A DNA stretch of 64,000 nt from Antedon mediterranea (GCF_964355755.1 NC_092678.1:22856365-22920364), one strand, 5' to 3'; positions 32,130-44,252 are shown, numbered from the stretch's first letter. Made by a program: numbers and translations. The notes: generated from the sequence alone by a model not told the origin.

Positions 32130-34345
32130 AGGCTGGTTTCCTGTCGACGTAAGAACATCACTGTTGTTGCGACTACGTCGATTTGTCGTAAGAAATGCGG
32201 ATTTTACAGGAAACCGATTACGATCGAAAATTTATAAAATCGACGCAACGTAAGAAAAATGGTAACGACAAACGATTTTACAGGAAATCGATGACCTAAC
32301 CATTGTTGCGTTACGACGTTTTCTTCCGATTTTACAGGAAACCGGGATTTTTTATCTTACGCTTGAATGAACGCCCTTGCGTCATGTTTCTTACGTCTCT
32401 TACGAAAGTTGACTTGAAGTCAACTTTCGCAAGAGACGTAAGCGCAATCGTAACAAGCAACCAATGAGCGACAAGAGTTATGACGTAATGTGTATGTCCT
32501 TATAGTGAAATAAAGCCGGACAATAACATTTGTATGTATTTACTACTATAATTTTAGCCTAATCATGTTCTAATCAGGGAGTTTTAGGGTTGAGGGATGG
32601 GAAAGCGGATAGATGCAAAGAGGAACAATTTTTAAATATATTCTTTATGCACTCAGTAACGAAATATTTTTTTCATGTTTTATAGGCCTATAATATACCT
32701 CTAAATACAGTAAAATATTTGCGATTTAATACTTTGTTAAAACTGTCACTGTCATAATCGATTGAAATATAGTCACGATACACCACTACGACGTTTATAT
32801 TTTTGGTAATTATTAATTAATACAAACGTTGAGAAGGAACTGTCAGTATAGGTTATTTGTATATAATAATGTGTTTATATATCTAACAGTAGAGCCTATC
32901 CACAATCTCAGTAATAAGTTTATTTGTATATATTTTTATATTACATCTAACAGTACGAACATTCACAGTAAGAAATGTTCGATTCAAATGAGGACCAAAA
33001 ATAGGTAATTATAATAGGTATTTACAGTATTGTTCAAGTTTATTCTCAAAGGGCCCATATATTTACCTACCGTATGTGTTAAACCAAGGGCTCATAAATT
33101 TACCTACTTGTGTTAAACCAAACTCTGGCAGACTGAGAGATTGGGATGTTCCATTCATCGCAAATCAATACATTTGTATAATCGTATATTAAATCAAAAT
33201 AGTATTTTTTAAAGAAAATCGGCCTGTCTTCAACATTATGATGCTGTACTCTAGCTGTTCAACCGGTTTTCAGCTATTAAAAACAATTATCGTAGGAGGA
33301 GATAGGAAAATGCGAAGCCTCCTCGCATTTTTGTGGCGGGTATTTTTCAAGATGGACATCCATTATTAGACAGTGTATACCACGATCGGAAAACACCCCT
33401 ATTTGGGGCAAATCGTTGAACCTAAATTCGTTTTAATCGTCAATAACTAATTATCTAACTTAATTTAATTAGTAAACAGGGTTACATCAGGTGGTTAAAA
33501 TCAGTACCGAAAGTAGGCCTACGAACCAACTTTATATACCATCGAGTAAAAATTCTAGAAGTAAAGCGCGATTTACCGAATTTTGCCCTTACGTAAATTT
33601 ATATATAGATTATAGGCCTGTAAATAATGGGTATCTTACTGCGGTAGTACTATCTCATGCTCGATTAGATATGCTTATAGGCCAATAGGCCAATGCCTAT
33701 AGTCTAGGGCCTAGGTAGGTCTAATAATAATAGGAATCTCGAAATGATTTGCCTTTTTTTAATTTTGAAAACTATTTAAGGCTAGGCCTAGAGGGCCAGG
33801 ATAATTAATTCATATTTTGATTCATACAAATAATACATAGGCCTACTAGCCTAGGCTAGTTTGATTATTTGGTCAAATCAATTCCTATTAGTAGCCTACG
33901 GTACCGTACAGTATTAATTAAGTATTTTACTAATACTAGGGCCTAGCTTATCTACTGAAAATAACATGTTGGTGTGCTGCACTGACAGGTAGGCTACAAT
34001 AACAACATTCAACATTTTGCGCGAAAAATGATAAAACCCGCTCTAAAAAGAAACACCAATCAGAGATGTTGTTTCAAATACGTCATAATCCGACCGACGT
34101 AAGAAAAAAATTTCAACTTTCGTAACAACACTAAAATCGACGTAAGCATACGACGTGTGTTTCACAGCCAAAATTTCAACTTTCGGGAGCAGCATAACTA
34201 CAGATGTTTCTCTGCGGCCCGACACGATCTTGACTAACGTCAACGACGTCAATTTTTTCTCAACTTTCGTAAGAGACGTAAGAAACGTATGAAACGCAAG
34301 AATCGTTGCAAAATTCGACTTCTTACGTCGACAGGAAACCAGCCT
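32130..34345. mobile_element. 2.2-kb TIR element with TAA target duplication and nested R1-R2
   Basis: Inverted ends AGGCTGGTTTCCTGTCGACG are identical for about 26 bp and flanked by TAA on both sides (32127-32129 and 34346-34348), as expected of PIF/Harbinger-like elements. Subterminal CTTACGTC/GACGTAAG words recur in both arms, and a 53-bp near-perfect palindrome lies at 32390-32442. The middle is a copy of composite repeat R1-R2 (32583-33612). No transposase is readable. Confidence 0.7.
32583..33612 (+). repeat. Composite repeat R1-R2, copy 4 (inside TIR element)
   Basis: Begins within the R1 part (TTAGGGTTGAGGGATGGG) and ends TATATATAGATTAT. Contains AAAGTAGGCCTACGAACC where the other three copies have AAAGTACGAACC. 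Confidence 0.65.
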
Positions 34346-34667
34346 TAAGTGGACATTACGTTGACGTGCCAGTGAACGTATAACGTAAAGATCTTGGAAT
34401 CTTACTGCGTAACCTCTAGATTAGCTATTCCATCGCTGGTGGCTTATAGGTCAGGCTGTTTGTTGCTTAGCTTAGCCTAGATCCTTCATTTTCTGAACAA
34501 AGGTTGGCGTCCTAGTGATAAAACTCGAAACCTGTATTTTTTTTTAGTTTCTTGTGAGCTTTATTCAATCAATAATTTTTTTTTTAGTCATAATAATGTG
34601 TAGTATTATATTTGCCTTGTTTTTTTATAAATATATTTGTAGCCTAGTCTATATAACAATAACACGT

Positions 34668-34711
34668 GAAGTAAAATATTGAGTCGTTTTAACGACTCGA
34701 TATTTTACTTC
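34668..34711. repeat. 44-bp inverted repeat
   Basis: Arms GAAGTAAAATATTGAGTCGT(T) and its complement, 21 bp each with one mismatch around TT. Function unknown; could be a MITE relic. The surrounding 34346-34880 has no gene. Confidence 0.6.
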
Positions 34712-34879
34712 AATAAGCAATAAGGGTATATATGAGGGTTTAAATGTTAAAAAACTGAACATTATAAAAAAATTTTAAAATATAAGACCAGAATAGTTTA
34801 TTTATTTAGATAAAATCGAGAATGATAAATATTTTGTTCATCATACGTTGAGATTATAGGTATTAAAATATTTGTTAAG

Positions 34880-34952
34880 GAGATAACCAGCATAGTGTTC
34901 GCTAAGGTTTTCCAAAAAGATTTGGAATTTTAGATTTTCATCCATTTTTAAT
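34880..34952 (-). pseudogene. Relic of a tandem-DED first exon
   Basis: The acceptor TATAG plus ATTAAAAATGG and a start at 34945 encode MDENLKFQIFLENLSEHYAG, matching gene C's first exon with one change, then homology stops. A conserved leader block lies 447 bp upstream (35399-35565). This is a dead gene copy truncated after about 20 codons. Confidence 0.7.
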
Positions 34953-35398
34953 CTATAAACGAAGAAGATAGACCTACAAATTAGATACACAATTTTCAAA
35001 CGGAATTTACTAAAGAAAAAACAATTGTTTTTCTTATCAAATTCAGTGTAGGGTCTATATTAGGCATACAGTGGCTTATTTTGACTAGTTAGGAATTTTG
35101 ATCGCACCATAATCGAATTTAGATCACGTCAGCGAAAAGTGCGACTAACCAAACCAAAATATTATTAACATTATTTTTTAACAATTAATAAACGCCAAAA
35201 ATTATTATATGATCGTATAGCCTAACAAAGCAGGAATACTGTATTGCCAAAAATGTAGGCCTACTGTATACCAGCACATTTTTCAATACTGTAGGCCTAT
35301 AAAGTGTATTTAGTCCCAAAACAGCATTATTCATTCAGTATTCATTATTTTGAATTATTACTCTTACTATATTATTATTATTACTATAATGCTCTCAC

Positions 35399-35565
35399 GG
35401 TTTGTTTGTGTTATGCTGTCTGCTTGCCTACTTCGTTAATAAACAGTCCGCCATATTCGTCTTTCGTCGTTTTGTGACGTATGTATATCCACAGTTTCAT
35501 AGATCGATAAATATAACAATGTAATACTTGATGCATAAAATATGAGCAACAGCGTCATGACCTAA
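35399..35565 (-). promoter_or_regulatory. Relic leader/promoter block upstream of the truncated DED
   Basis: Very similar to 3306-3445 (shared CCATATTCGT, TCGTTTTGTGACGTAT, ATATCCACAGTTTCATAG) and more distantly to the leaders of genes A and C. Ends at donor GTGAGA (35398). Probably no longer drives an intact gene. Confidence 0.45.
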
Positions 35566-35879
35566 AAAGTAGTTGTTAGAATGGGCCTACAAGAATATCT
35601 CATATTACATAAAATCGTATTATTTAACTTGTAAATGTCGTTACAGTTCATAAGTAACATTTTTACATATATGAATTCTGTATTACTCCTTTTTTCATTA
35701 ATTTTCTTATATTTTGTTATACACTTGACAGGATCATCATTATCATCTATCCCGTTTTAAAATAGTTCACACATTTTCATTTGTTTGTTTTTATTTTACA
35801 ACCCGGATTATACAATATATTTATATACATGATAACAAAAAACAATAATAGCTCAGTACCACCAGTAACCCGTATCACT

Positions 35880-38800
35880 GTAATTCTTTTTCTGTTAATC
35901 GTATCAAATTAGAAATTATATTATCATAATCGTATTTCTTAAAGCTACCCATTTTTCTATACTTGTTTCTTTATTGTTATATGTTTCACATTCAATGTTA
36001 TATAACATATTGCTTTTAAATGAATTCCATAAAGATTTACCAACTGGCTTATTTAGTGCAGATAACATTTTTATTCTATAAATAGTAAATGCTGCAAAAG
36101 TGTAAATATAATCTATTAGCTTATCTCCCGTTCCTAGTAATAATTGTTTAAATGATATATTATTGTGATTTAAACTTACAAAGATACTAAGCATTTTCCT
36201 CCAATATTTCTGAATAAATCTACAACTAAAAAACAAATGATTTTCATTTTCAATTTCTCCACATTTGTCACACGTTTGTGTTTCCTTAACTTTGATACAG
36301 CCGTTTGTTGGTAGGCAGTATTCTATGTAACATCTTATAATTGAATTGTGCTAGTTTCTTATCTTTCATTTTACATACTTTCCGTAACCAAGAAGTTTTC
36401 CAATCAATGTTGTTATCATTGAAGTACTCTTCCCATTTTAGTTGTGACATTGGAATAATGAAATATTCTTTCACAAACCATGAGTATATTAGTTTGGTAG
36501 TATTAATCTCATACTTGGTCCCAACTAATTCATCATTATCATCTCAATTGAAAATATCTACCTCCTTAATAATACGTTTCCATTGAATTGGTATTGCCTT
36601 AATAATGCACAAATACTCATTTAACCAGTTTGTTTTACATTGTAGTTTCACCAATATTTCGTTTGATGTTAAAAAAGTGTTCTTATTAACAATGTCTTTA
36701 ATACTGATAATGCCACTGTCAATCCAATGCTTGTAGAAAAGCTAGTTTAACGTAGTGGTTTCCCCACAGTTGCTCATTCATTATATCGTTATAAGTTTCA
36801 GGTTTTTTTTTAGTGATTCTGTTATAATTTATGTTGGCTTTTATCATATTTTTGTAAAACAGTGGAATTTTATCAGAATTCACATCAATAATGTTATAAC
36901 ATGACATATTAAGTAAAACATTAACATCACATATTTTTTTAATATAATACATTGGAATATTTTTCCATTTAGCACCATCATCATTCATAATTCTTTTTAA
37001 CCAGCCACACATGAGTGCGTTAACATGAAGAGTAAAATCAGGCATTTTAATGCCTCCCATCTCAACATCACCAATTAGAGTTTTTCTTTTTATCTTTTCC
37101 CTTTTATTGTTCCAAATAAAATTATATATTAGATTTGTAACTTGTGTATATACATATTTTGGAACATCAGTGATATTTGCAGCATATGTTAATTTAGATA
37201 GTGCAAGACTGTTCAGGATTATTATTCTACCAACAATTGAGAGATTTCTAGCATTCCATTGTTTTAAAGTCTTTTCTAGCTCTATTAATTTAACATCCCA
37301 GTTTTTTCTGGTACATTCTTCTGTATTATACCCTACATATATGCCTAAAATTTTGATCGGGTGTTTTACCCAATTTAATTCTAAAGGTCTATCTATTCTG
37401 TTCTTCCATTTACCAATCCAAAAAGCATTGTTTTTTTTTTTTATTTAGTGTCATTCCAGATACTTCACAAAAACGTTCAATTACACTGACTGCTGACTTA
37501 ATACTTTTTTCATTACCAACATACAAAACAGTATCATCTGCTAATTGGCTTATTCTAGCTTCTATGTTATTTTCATTATTTGGAAGTTTAATACCCTTAT
37601 AGTCATCTTTGTTTCTTATTCTAGATGCCATTACTTCAACCACTAAAATGAATAACAGAGCAGATAGAGGACAACCTTGTCTAATACCTCTTTCCATTTT
37701 AAAATTGTTTGAAACCCAACCATTGCTAACTGTGACACATTCAACGTTATTGTATAATACTTTTACCCAGTTACAAAAGAACATTCCAAAGTTAAACTTT
37801 TCTAGAACATTGAACATAAAATCTCTACTAATAGAGTCAAAAGCCTTCTTAAAATCTACGGTAATTATTGCCCCTTTGATATCATTACACTCTGTATAAT
37901 AAAGCAGGTCTTCTATTAACCGAATGTTTTCACCAGCGAAACGGCCTTTTATATAACCTTTTTGGTCTGAACTTACTATTGATTTAATAACCATTTTAAG
38001 TCTGTTACTTAATACATGTGCAAGAATTTTGTAATCGGTGTTTAAGAGGGTAATGGGACGCCAATTATTCAAATTTTCTCTTCCTCCATCCTTGAACAAA
38101 AGGGTGATTACACCTCGTTTTTGCGAAAAGGATAATTCTTGAGAATTATAACTTTCATTTAACGCATCGCAAATTAAATGTTTAATATTATTCCAAAAGA
38201 ACACATAAAATTCAACACTTAGACCATCCGATCCAGGTGTTTTATTTTTTTCCATCATTGAAATGGCCTTTTTACATTCATCAATAGTGACGTAACCTTC
38301 ACAATTTTCTTTTTCTATTTTTGAAAGCTTGTTTATAATAGAATTACAAAGGTATTTATTAATTTTTCCAGGGTTTATAACATTTTTTGCGTATAAACCT
38401 TCGAAATGTTGTATTTGTTCCTTTAAAATATCAATTGGGCTCGTTGCTAAGCTCCCATCTTTAGTAATTAAACTTTTTATGTGTTTCTTTTTACTTTTGG
38501 ATCTTTCTAACCAAGAAAGTATTTTGTATTCCGCGCGCCTTTTGCTTCTACATTATAAATGTTTTCAAGCTCTATTTTTTTGTTTTCAATTTTATTTTCA
38601 ATGGTTATATCACAATTTTGAGTATTCATAATTGTTTCATTTAAGTTTTTTATTTGTTTTTGTAATTTTTCTTTCTTTTTATTCTGGTTTTTAGTCGCGT
38701 GGAAGCGACTCTATAGTTCACTATGTCGGTCGGTCGGTCTGTCTGTCTGTCTGTCTGTCGGTCTGTCGGTCTGTCTGTCGGTCTGTCTGTCGGTCCGGTA

Positions 38801-39600
38801 TCACTATGCGTTTTATCGCTTTATGACCTTATCTTGATATCAGTTTAATCTAGCTAAGTCAATTTTTCACAGAATATTCCTTATGGCCAGGAATCGATGT
38901 GGTTATGTTTTCACGGTGCGCAATAAAAAATTACGCGGTCTACGCACGATTTAACGAAATCACGTTTGTAATCATATCTTAACAACCATGAATCACAATT
39001 AAATAAAATTTGGTACTCATAAATTTCAGGGCATAAATCATCATATGGCAATACAATTACGTGCGTAGCGCATGTAACGCATGCGTACGCGCGCTTAAAA
39101 TTTTCAAAATTTATTTTCGATGAAATAAGAGTACGTTTCAGGCAATTTTAAGCGTTTACAAAATTGCCATGAGTGCGCAGATTTTTGCGCGCGCACTGCG
39201 CGTTAAATGTTATTGCGCACTCTTTTTACCCGATTTCTGTTTTCTTGACTTACTTTTCAACTCGAAATTACGTTATACGAGCACGTCAAAAGTGACAGGC
39301 TACGCACGTGTAAATTAAAAAAATATAAATGTTTTTAAACATTTCAACATTTTTAAACATGTTCAGTAATTTCGGTCAGTATAGTTCACTATGTCGGTCG
39401 GTCCGTCTGTCTGTCTGTCGGTCTGTTTGTCTGTCGGTCCGGTATCACTATGCATTGTAGCACGCGACTTAATGGCTGTTGGCCTTGTTATTTTTTTGTT
39501 TTCCGTATGCAATTGAAAATTCTTTTATTTTTGTTTTTACAAGCTCCCATAACAAACTTGCACTTACAGGTTCTCTATTATTTTTTAGTATTGAAACATC
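35880..39600 (-). mobile_element. L1/Tx1-like LINE, 5' truncated and frameshifted
   Basis: Minus-strand frames read in order. 39590-39472: WELVKTKIKEFSIAYGKQK. 38690-38260: LINE N-terminal RT region. 38258-37410: reverse transcriptase with KNKTPGSDGLSVEFY, NNWRPITLLNTDYKI, VDFKKAFDS, IRQGCPLSALLF and QLADDTVLYV. 37060-36719: GGIKMPDF and C-terminal region. 36474-35916: CDKCGEIENENHLFFSC-type zinc knuckle shared across a frameshift. This order and these motifs fit the L1/Tx1 group. It is split by a 775-bp TIR element (38694-39468) and no longer has a single open frame. Confidence 0.8.
38694..39468. mobile_element. 775-bp TIR element with TTA target duplication
   Basis: Short inverted ends GTCGCGTG / CACGCGAC, flanked by TTA at 38691-38693 and 39469-39471, inserted into the L1/Tx1-like LINE. 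Inside, near each end and in direct orientation, lies CTATGTCGGTCGGTC followed by a GTCT/GTCG array and GGTCCGGTATCACTATGC (about 38718-38812 and 39390-39453). The TTA duplication suggests PIF/Harbinger-type mobilisation. No coding capacity. Confidence 0.75.
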
Positions 39601-40177
39601 AATTATTACATATAATGTATAGATATAAAGACCATTGACAAATAAACAAAATTGTACAATAAATCGAGTCAAATGTAATTTAATCAAGTTCTATTATACC
39701 CCCAAAAAAAAAAGAAAATACACACTCATAAAAGTAATTTATAATTTAAAACGATTAATAAAAACCAATAAAATGTATCCTCGGTTTATATAATCGATAT
39801 TATAAATTAAAATATAAAATATTGAGGCCCGATAATGATCGACGATAAATAGATAAATATAGATTTTTCTTACATAAAACAAAATAGATTCAAAAGTTAT
39901 CCTATACTTCTAGGATAAATAATAGGCCAAAAATGTTTATACATAGCCTGTATTTAAAATAGATACAACACCACAAACATTAGTAATTAGTAATTAGAGC
40001 AACAGTAAGATTGTCCTGATACTTTACTTTTAAAAAATACTACAAATAATAGATAAGATCATTGAATTATCATCGATATTCAGAAGGTAGTATTTAAACT
40101 GGGTAGGCGACATTTTGATTCAATATGCGAAACGCAAATACCGTAATATGTTATTTAAATAAATTTAGCTTAATTAA
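39600..40177. other. Gene C 3' flank, no feature recognised
   Basis: AT-rich; no gene, RNA or clear repeat seen. It lies between gene C's last stop and the 5' truncation point of the LINE. Confidence 0.4.
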
Positions 40178-41112
40178 TTATGACTGAAGGTAAATAACAA
40201 TAACAAGACCTACCCATAAGAAAATATAAATAGTTAAAATTAATAATAGAAAAAGTGAAATGTATCCTCGTAAGAATAGAAGAAAATTAGAAGATGTAGC
40301 TATAATTATTAAACATATTAAAACTTTATATAAAATATTTAAAAGACGAAATAAATGCGCTTTAAATATAGGTATACTAGTTTCTATATACCAACTGTTC
40401 AAATCTTCAGTTGCTAAAGTTTTGTCATTCCTTGGTATTACTAAAATTGGGCGATTCTCTTTAATTTCTAAAGTTGTGTAATTCCCTTCAATTGCTAAAA
40501 CAAATGTTCGGATTAATGATGTTCTGTAAATCTTCGTAAGGTCATTTCCATTGATAGATATCAGGTCACTTTTGATTATTATATTATTTTTATACCATTC
40601 ACTCAGCATGTCATTAACAATAATACCTGTTAATTTACAATTATTCATAGAAAGACGTCTTAATTTTGGAAATATAATCAATATATTAGCTAGTGTACTT
40701 CCTTTGATTGATGATAGGTCAATGCCATAAAAAAAAGACTATTCCATCTAAATCTATAACGACTAGGTGATATTAAAAAATCGTGTAATTGTTCAGCTGA
40801 CATACTATAACTACCCCAAGTGTGGCTTTGAGGGCCCAGCTGTGTTTCTAATAAATCAATAATGTTTCCAAGTAATTCGGTATCAATATCTGAGAGATCA
40901 TTTCCATGTAACTTGATAACATTTTCTTTTGACTTTAGATAGTTTATATCTACTTCATTCAACATGTCAACTATTTGTTTGCTTGATAATCGAGAATACG
41001 CCACATCGAAATCTTCTAAATCTTTAGAAGTGTTTAATATACGACCTAATAAAGATCCATTTATAGACGCTGGTGAGTAGATCCTGAGCTTAAAAGTCTT
41101 CAATTTAACCAA
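40178..41112 (-). pseudogene. Gene C C-terminal LRR-like and transmembrane region
   Basis: Two overlapping frames joined by a frameshift near 40735. They contain repeats of the form LxxIxxxxxxLExFDVAYSRLSSKQ and FPKLRRLSMNNCKLTG, which fit the spacing of leucine-rich repeats, each followed by an LxGNDL motif (KLHGNDLSD, SINGNDLTK). The tail is strongly hydrophobic (VLICLIIIATSSNFLLFL, then LFLLLILTIYIFLWVGLVIV), suggesting one hairpin or two membrane passes. Genes A and B have no equivalent. Confidence 0.55.
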
Positions 41113-43216
41113 AGCTTTACTATGTTCACATTCTTCTAATATTGTGTTAATATGTGAACCACCTATATTATGACGTTCTTCATTAACAGATTTTGTAGAT
41201 TAGAGAAGTTTTGAAGTAGTTTGCAAATCTGTGAGTCAATAGTAGTGTTATATTTGAATTCATCAATGGACCACTGAAAGGAAGCTACTTCCTCATCAAA
41301 ACGGTATTTTTTCCATTCGTCTGAGAGGATTTTAAGAACTTTATCACCCCATTTATGAAGTAATGATATCATATACCTACTGTTTCGTACTTGACGCTTT
41401 GACAGATATCGTAATAAGATTTCAACGTGTGCTACTAACCTACATACATTACCAGATGACTCAATGTTTGATTCTTCTATGATTGATATTATAGTTTTAG
41501 ATATTACTATTTCCCCCTTGTTTGTAAAATCATCTGCAAACATTTTCATTTGTTGGAATAAATGCAAATCTTTTTAATATAGCATCTTTAAAGAATTTTC
41601 TAAATTGTCAACATGTATTTTCATTTCAGATGACATGTGTTTATCCAATGATTTCACTACATTGTGTTCGTGCTCTTGATTTACATATTTAAAATATTCT
41701 AAAAAAGAGTAATAATTTGAGAGCCTATTCACCAACCAGTGTTTCATTAATTTGTCTGCATTAGGACCTAGAAAACTAATAGTGAAAACTCTTGTCATAT
41801 GTAAATACTCGCTCGTCCTTAAGTTCTCGTATTCCTGAGATGTTAAAGTGTCAATTTTTTCCGACAAGTAAAACCCGGCTAGCGCTTCTGACAATAACTT
41901 ATGTGGACATCTGTAAGTCTCGACAAAATCATCCTGAACAGTAGGGTCATCTTTGTAAACAAATCCTAATTTCAACGATAAGTCAACTAAAGTTTCATTT
42001 TTTACTTGGTCATTTAACTTCTTTTTAGTAAAATGAAGTAAATTATTCTGTAAACCAATGTAACTAATTTTCCCTAATTTTACAATTGCATTTTTATAGT
42101 CAGTTGAAATGTTGTCAATGTTTGATATCCGTTTTTGCTCATTACTTCTGTTAATGTACTGATTTAAAATGGAACGGAAGATTTCTTTAAAAAAATGTTG
42201 AAAATCTTTAGGAATTATTTGTTCGTGTTGCCATATAACACACATTTTAAGTAATAGAAACGGAGATATAAAGAGTTCAAATACTTTTTTGTGATCACCA
42301 CCCCAATTATTTTTCACTGAATCAAGTTTAAATTCGTTAATCAATAACTGGCCCAGATTATGGTTGTTTACGAAATTGAAATATCTATTTATATATGGTT
42401 TTATGTTTTCTGTACAGAATCCGTCTACTTTCACATATACATCAAAATGTTTATATAAGCTTTCAGTAAAACCCGGCCGTGAAGTCAGAATAACTGTGAT
42501 GTCTTCCAATTCTTCTTTTTTAAATATCAGTGGAATGTCTACCCCAGATGCTAACTCATCTAATCCATCTATTAGAAGAACTAAATCTTTGTCGTATGTC
42601 TCTATAAAAGTTCTTATAATAGTTGCATTTACATAGATACCTGTTTTTTCTGAAAGTTCTTTAACTTAACTGAATCAACGATAATATCTATGATTGTTCG
42701 ACCTTTCTTGATGTCTCTTACGTTTACAATAAATAATATTTTACCAATAAACGTATCATCAGAATCGGTCGCCCAGTTATAAGATATATATTGAAGTAAA
42801 GTTGTCTTACCAATTCCCCCATTTCCTGTCATTAATACCTTACACGATTCTCTGGACTTTATAATACCTAATAAGTGTTGTAAATACGTGGGCTTTGTTA
42901 GTCCCGCTCGTGTAATAATATATAGTTTTGGATCGGTAAACATCTTTGAAATATCATACCATGTATTTTCTCTCCATGTAGGTGGTCTTATATATGGGCT
43001 TTTGAATGTTTTACTCTGTTCTGCTGTTATAAAGTTTCGAATACGCTCATCTGAAATGAAGGCATTTAGTAATTCAATTCAACTTATGAAAAGTTTAAAT
43101 AAAATAGACAAACAGAAGACGATTTTTCCGAAATTTGAAACTGGCAAACAGTAAATCTTCAATAAACCTAGTAAATACAATTTCAAAAAAATGTCTGTAT
43201 TAATAAATTGTATTAC

Positions 43217-43288
43217 CTTTTGTTAATGTGGGGTGTGAAAGTTTGTATGCGACTACAGCTACGACAATGAAGGCAATGACCATCAGTA
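43217..43288 (-). CDS. Gene C transmembrane exon
   Basis: A 72-nt phase 1-1 exon, acceptor TTTGTTACAG, donor AAAAG|GTAATA. It encodes LMVIAFIVVAVVAYKLSHP, a short single-pass helix. Position and phase match the TM exons of genes A and B. Confidence 0.68.
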
Positions 43289-43412
43289 CTGTAACAAAAA
43301 AATGTTGACGGTCTTATATTTATTTACTTTATTTATAGGCCTAAAGTTACAAGTACAGAGGTACACATGAATTGTAAACTAAAAATACACCTTCGAATAT
43401 TTCTTATCTTAC

Positions 43413-43484
43413 CTGTTGACATTTTCCATTCATTATGAAAAAAAATTTGGGAGGTTGTAAATTTTCTGTTACCCAGATTTGGCA
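43413..43484 (-). CDS. Gene C linker exon with alternative acceptors
   Basis: Donor CAACAG|GTAAGA. The outer acceptor ACCATACAG gives a 72-nt phase 1-1 exon (VPNLGNRKFTTSQIFFHNEW); the inner acceptor GTAACAG gives 53 nt, which exactly corrects the 52-nt linker upstream. Both routes reach the transmembrane exon in frame. The GNRK core matches gene B micro-exon 30053-30091. Confidence 0.45.
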
Positions 43485-44200
43485 CTGTATGGTGAAATAA
43501 AATTAGTGTAAGTGTAATCAATTTTAAAAAGCACTAATAACGGAACTTTAAGTTACCCAAAACCAATCATTATTGTACTATTTAAATTACTGTATTTGTT
43601 ATAATATAATAAATAGGGAACTTTTGCATTATATTACATCCATCGGGACGGTAATTAACAAAGCGTGACGGTTATTTCGAGAAAAACCGACGGCAACCAT
43701 CCCCCTCCCCTTTCTCCTCATCGCGGGCTTGGTGGGTGTGTTTGAAAAGATTCTTGAAATTTTAGTTAAAATAATACTGTGTACTTTGGCTAAAGATGTA
43801 TTGTCCTCCAAAATCATGAAAAATATAGATTTACAAAATCAGACTTTGAATAGGTAATTTTGCAGTTTTAATTAAGGCAAAATAAACAGTCAATTTTAAC
43901 CAAAAAAACCCATTGTTTGACATACTATCTTTTGCTGTAATTTACATTTTCCAGGGAAATAATTTTTAGTCAAAGTGAATAACTATTATGTAACATTAAA
44001 ATGGCATATTCAATTTAAAAAAATATTTTTTCAGGGGTCAATATATATTTAATAATACCTACATAATATATAAATCCTCAATTTGTTTATGTTTTAATGA
44101 TTTATACTACAAAAAACGCATTTTAAGGGTATAGTATTGCAACCATGCCCATTGCAACCTAACCCTCTCTGCATTTGTCACTGGCTAGTCTGATACATAC

Positions 44201-44252
44201 CTGTGGGAACTTCCATTGTTGTAGCTGATAAATGTAGGCTTATAGGGTTTTG
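44201..44252 (-). CDS. Gene C linker exon (52 nt, not a multiple of 3)
   Basis: Acceptor ACTTACAG, donor CACAG|GTATGT. Read from the DED exon it gives KPYKPTFISYNNGSSH and leaves phase 2, unlike every other internal exon. The frame is recovered only if the next exon uses its inner acceptor (43465). Alternatively this exon is skipped. Similar at its start to gene A exon 13143-13235. Confidence 0.45.

Noticed and set aside
37050-37448. A plus-strand 132-codon frame
   Set aside because: Antisense of the L1/Tx1-like LINE.
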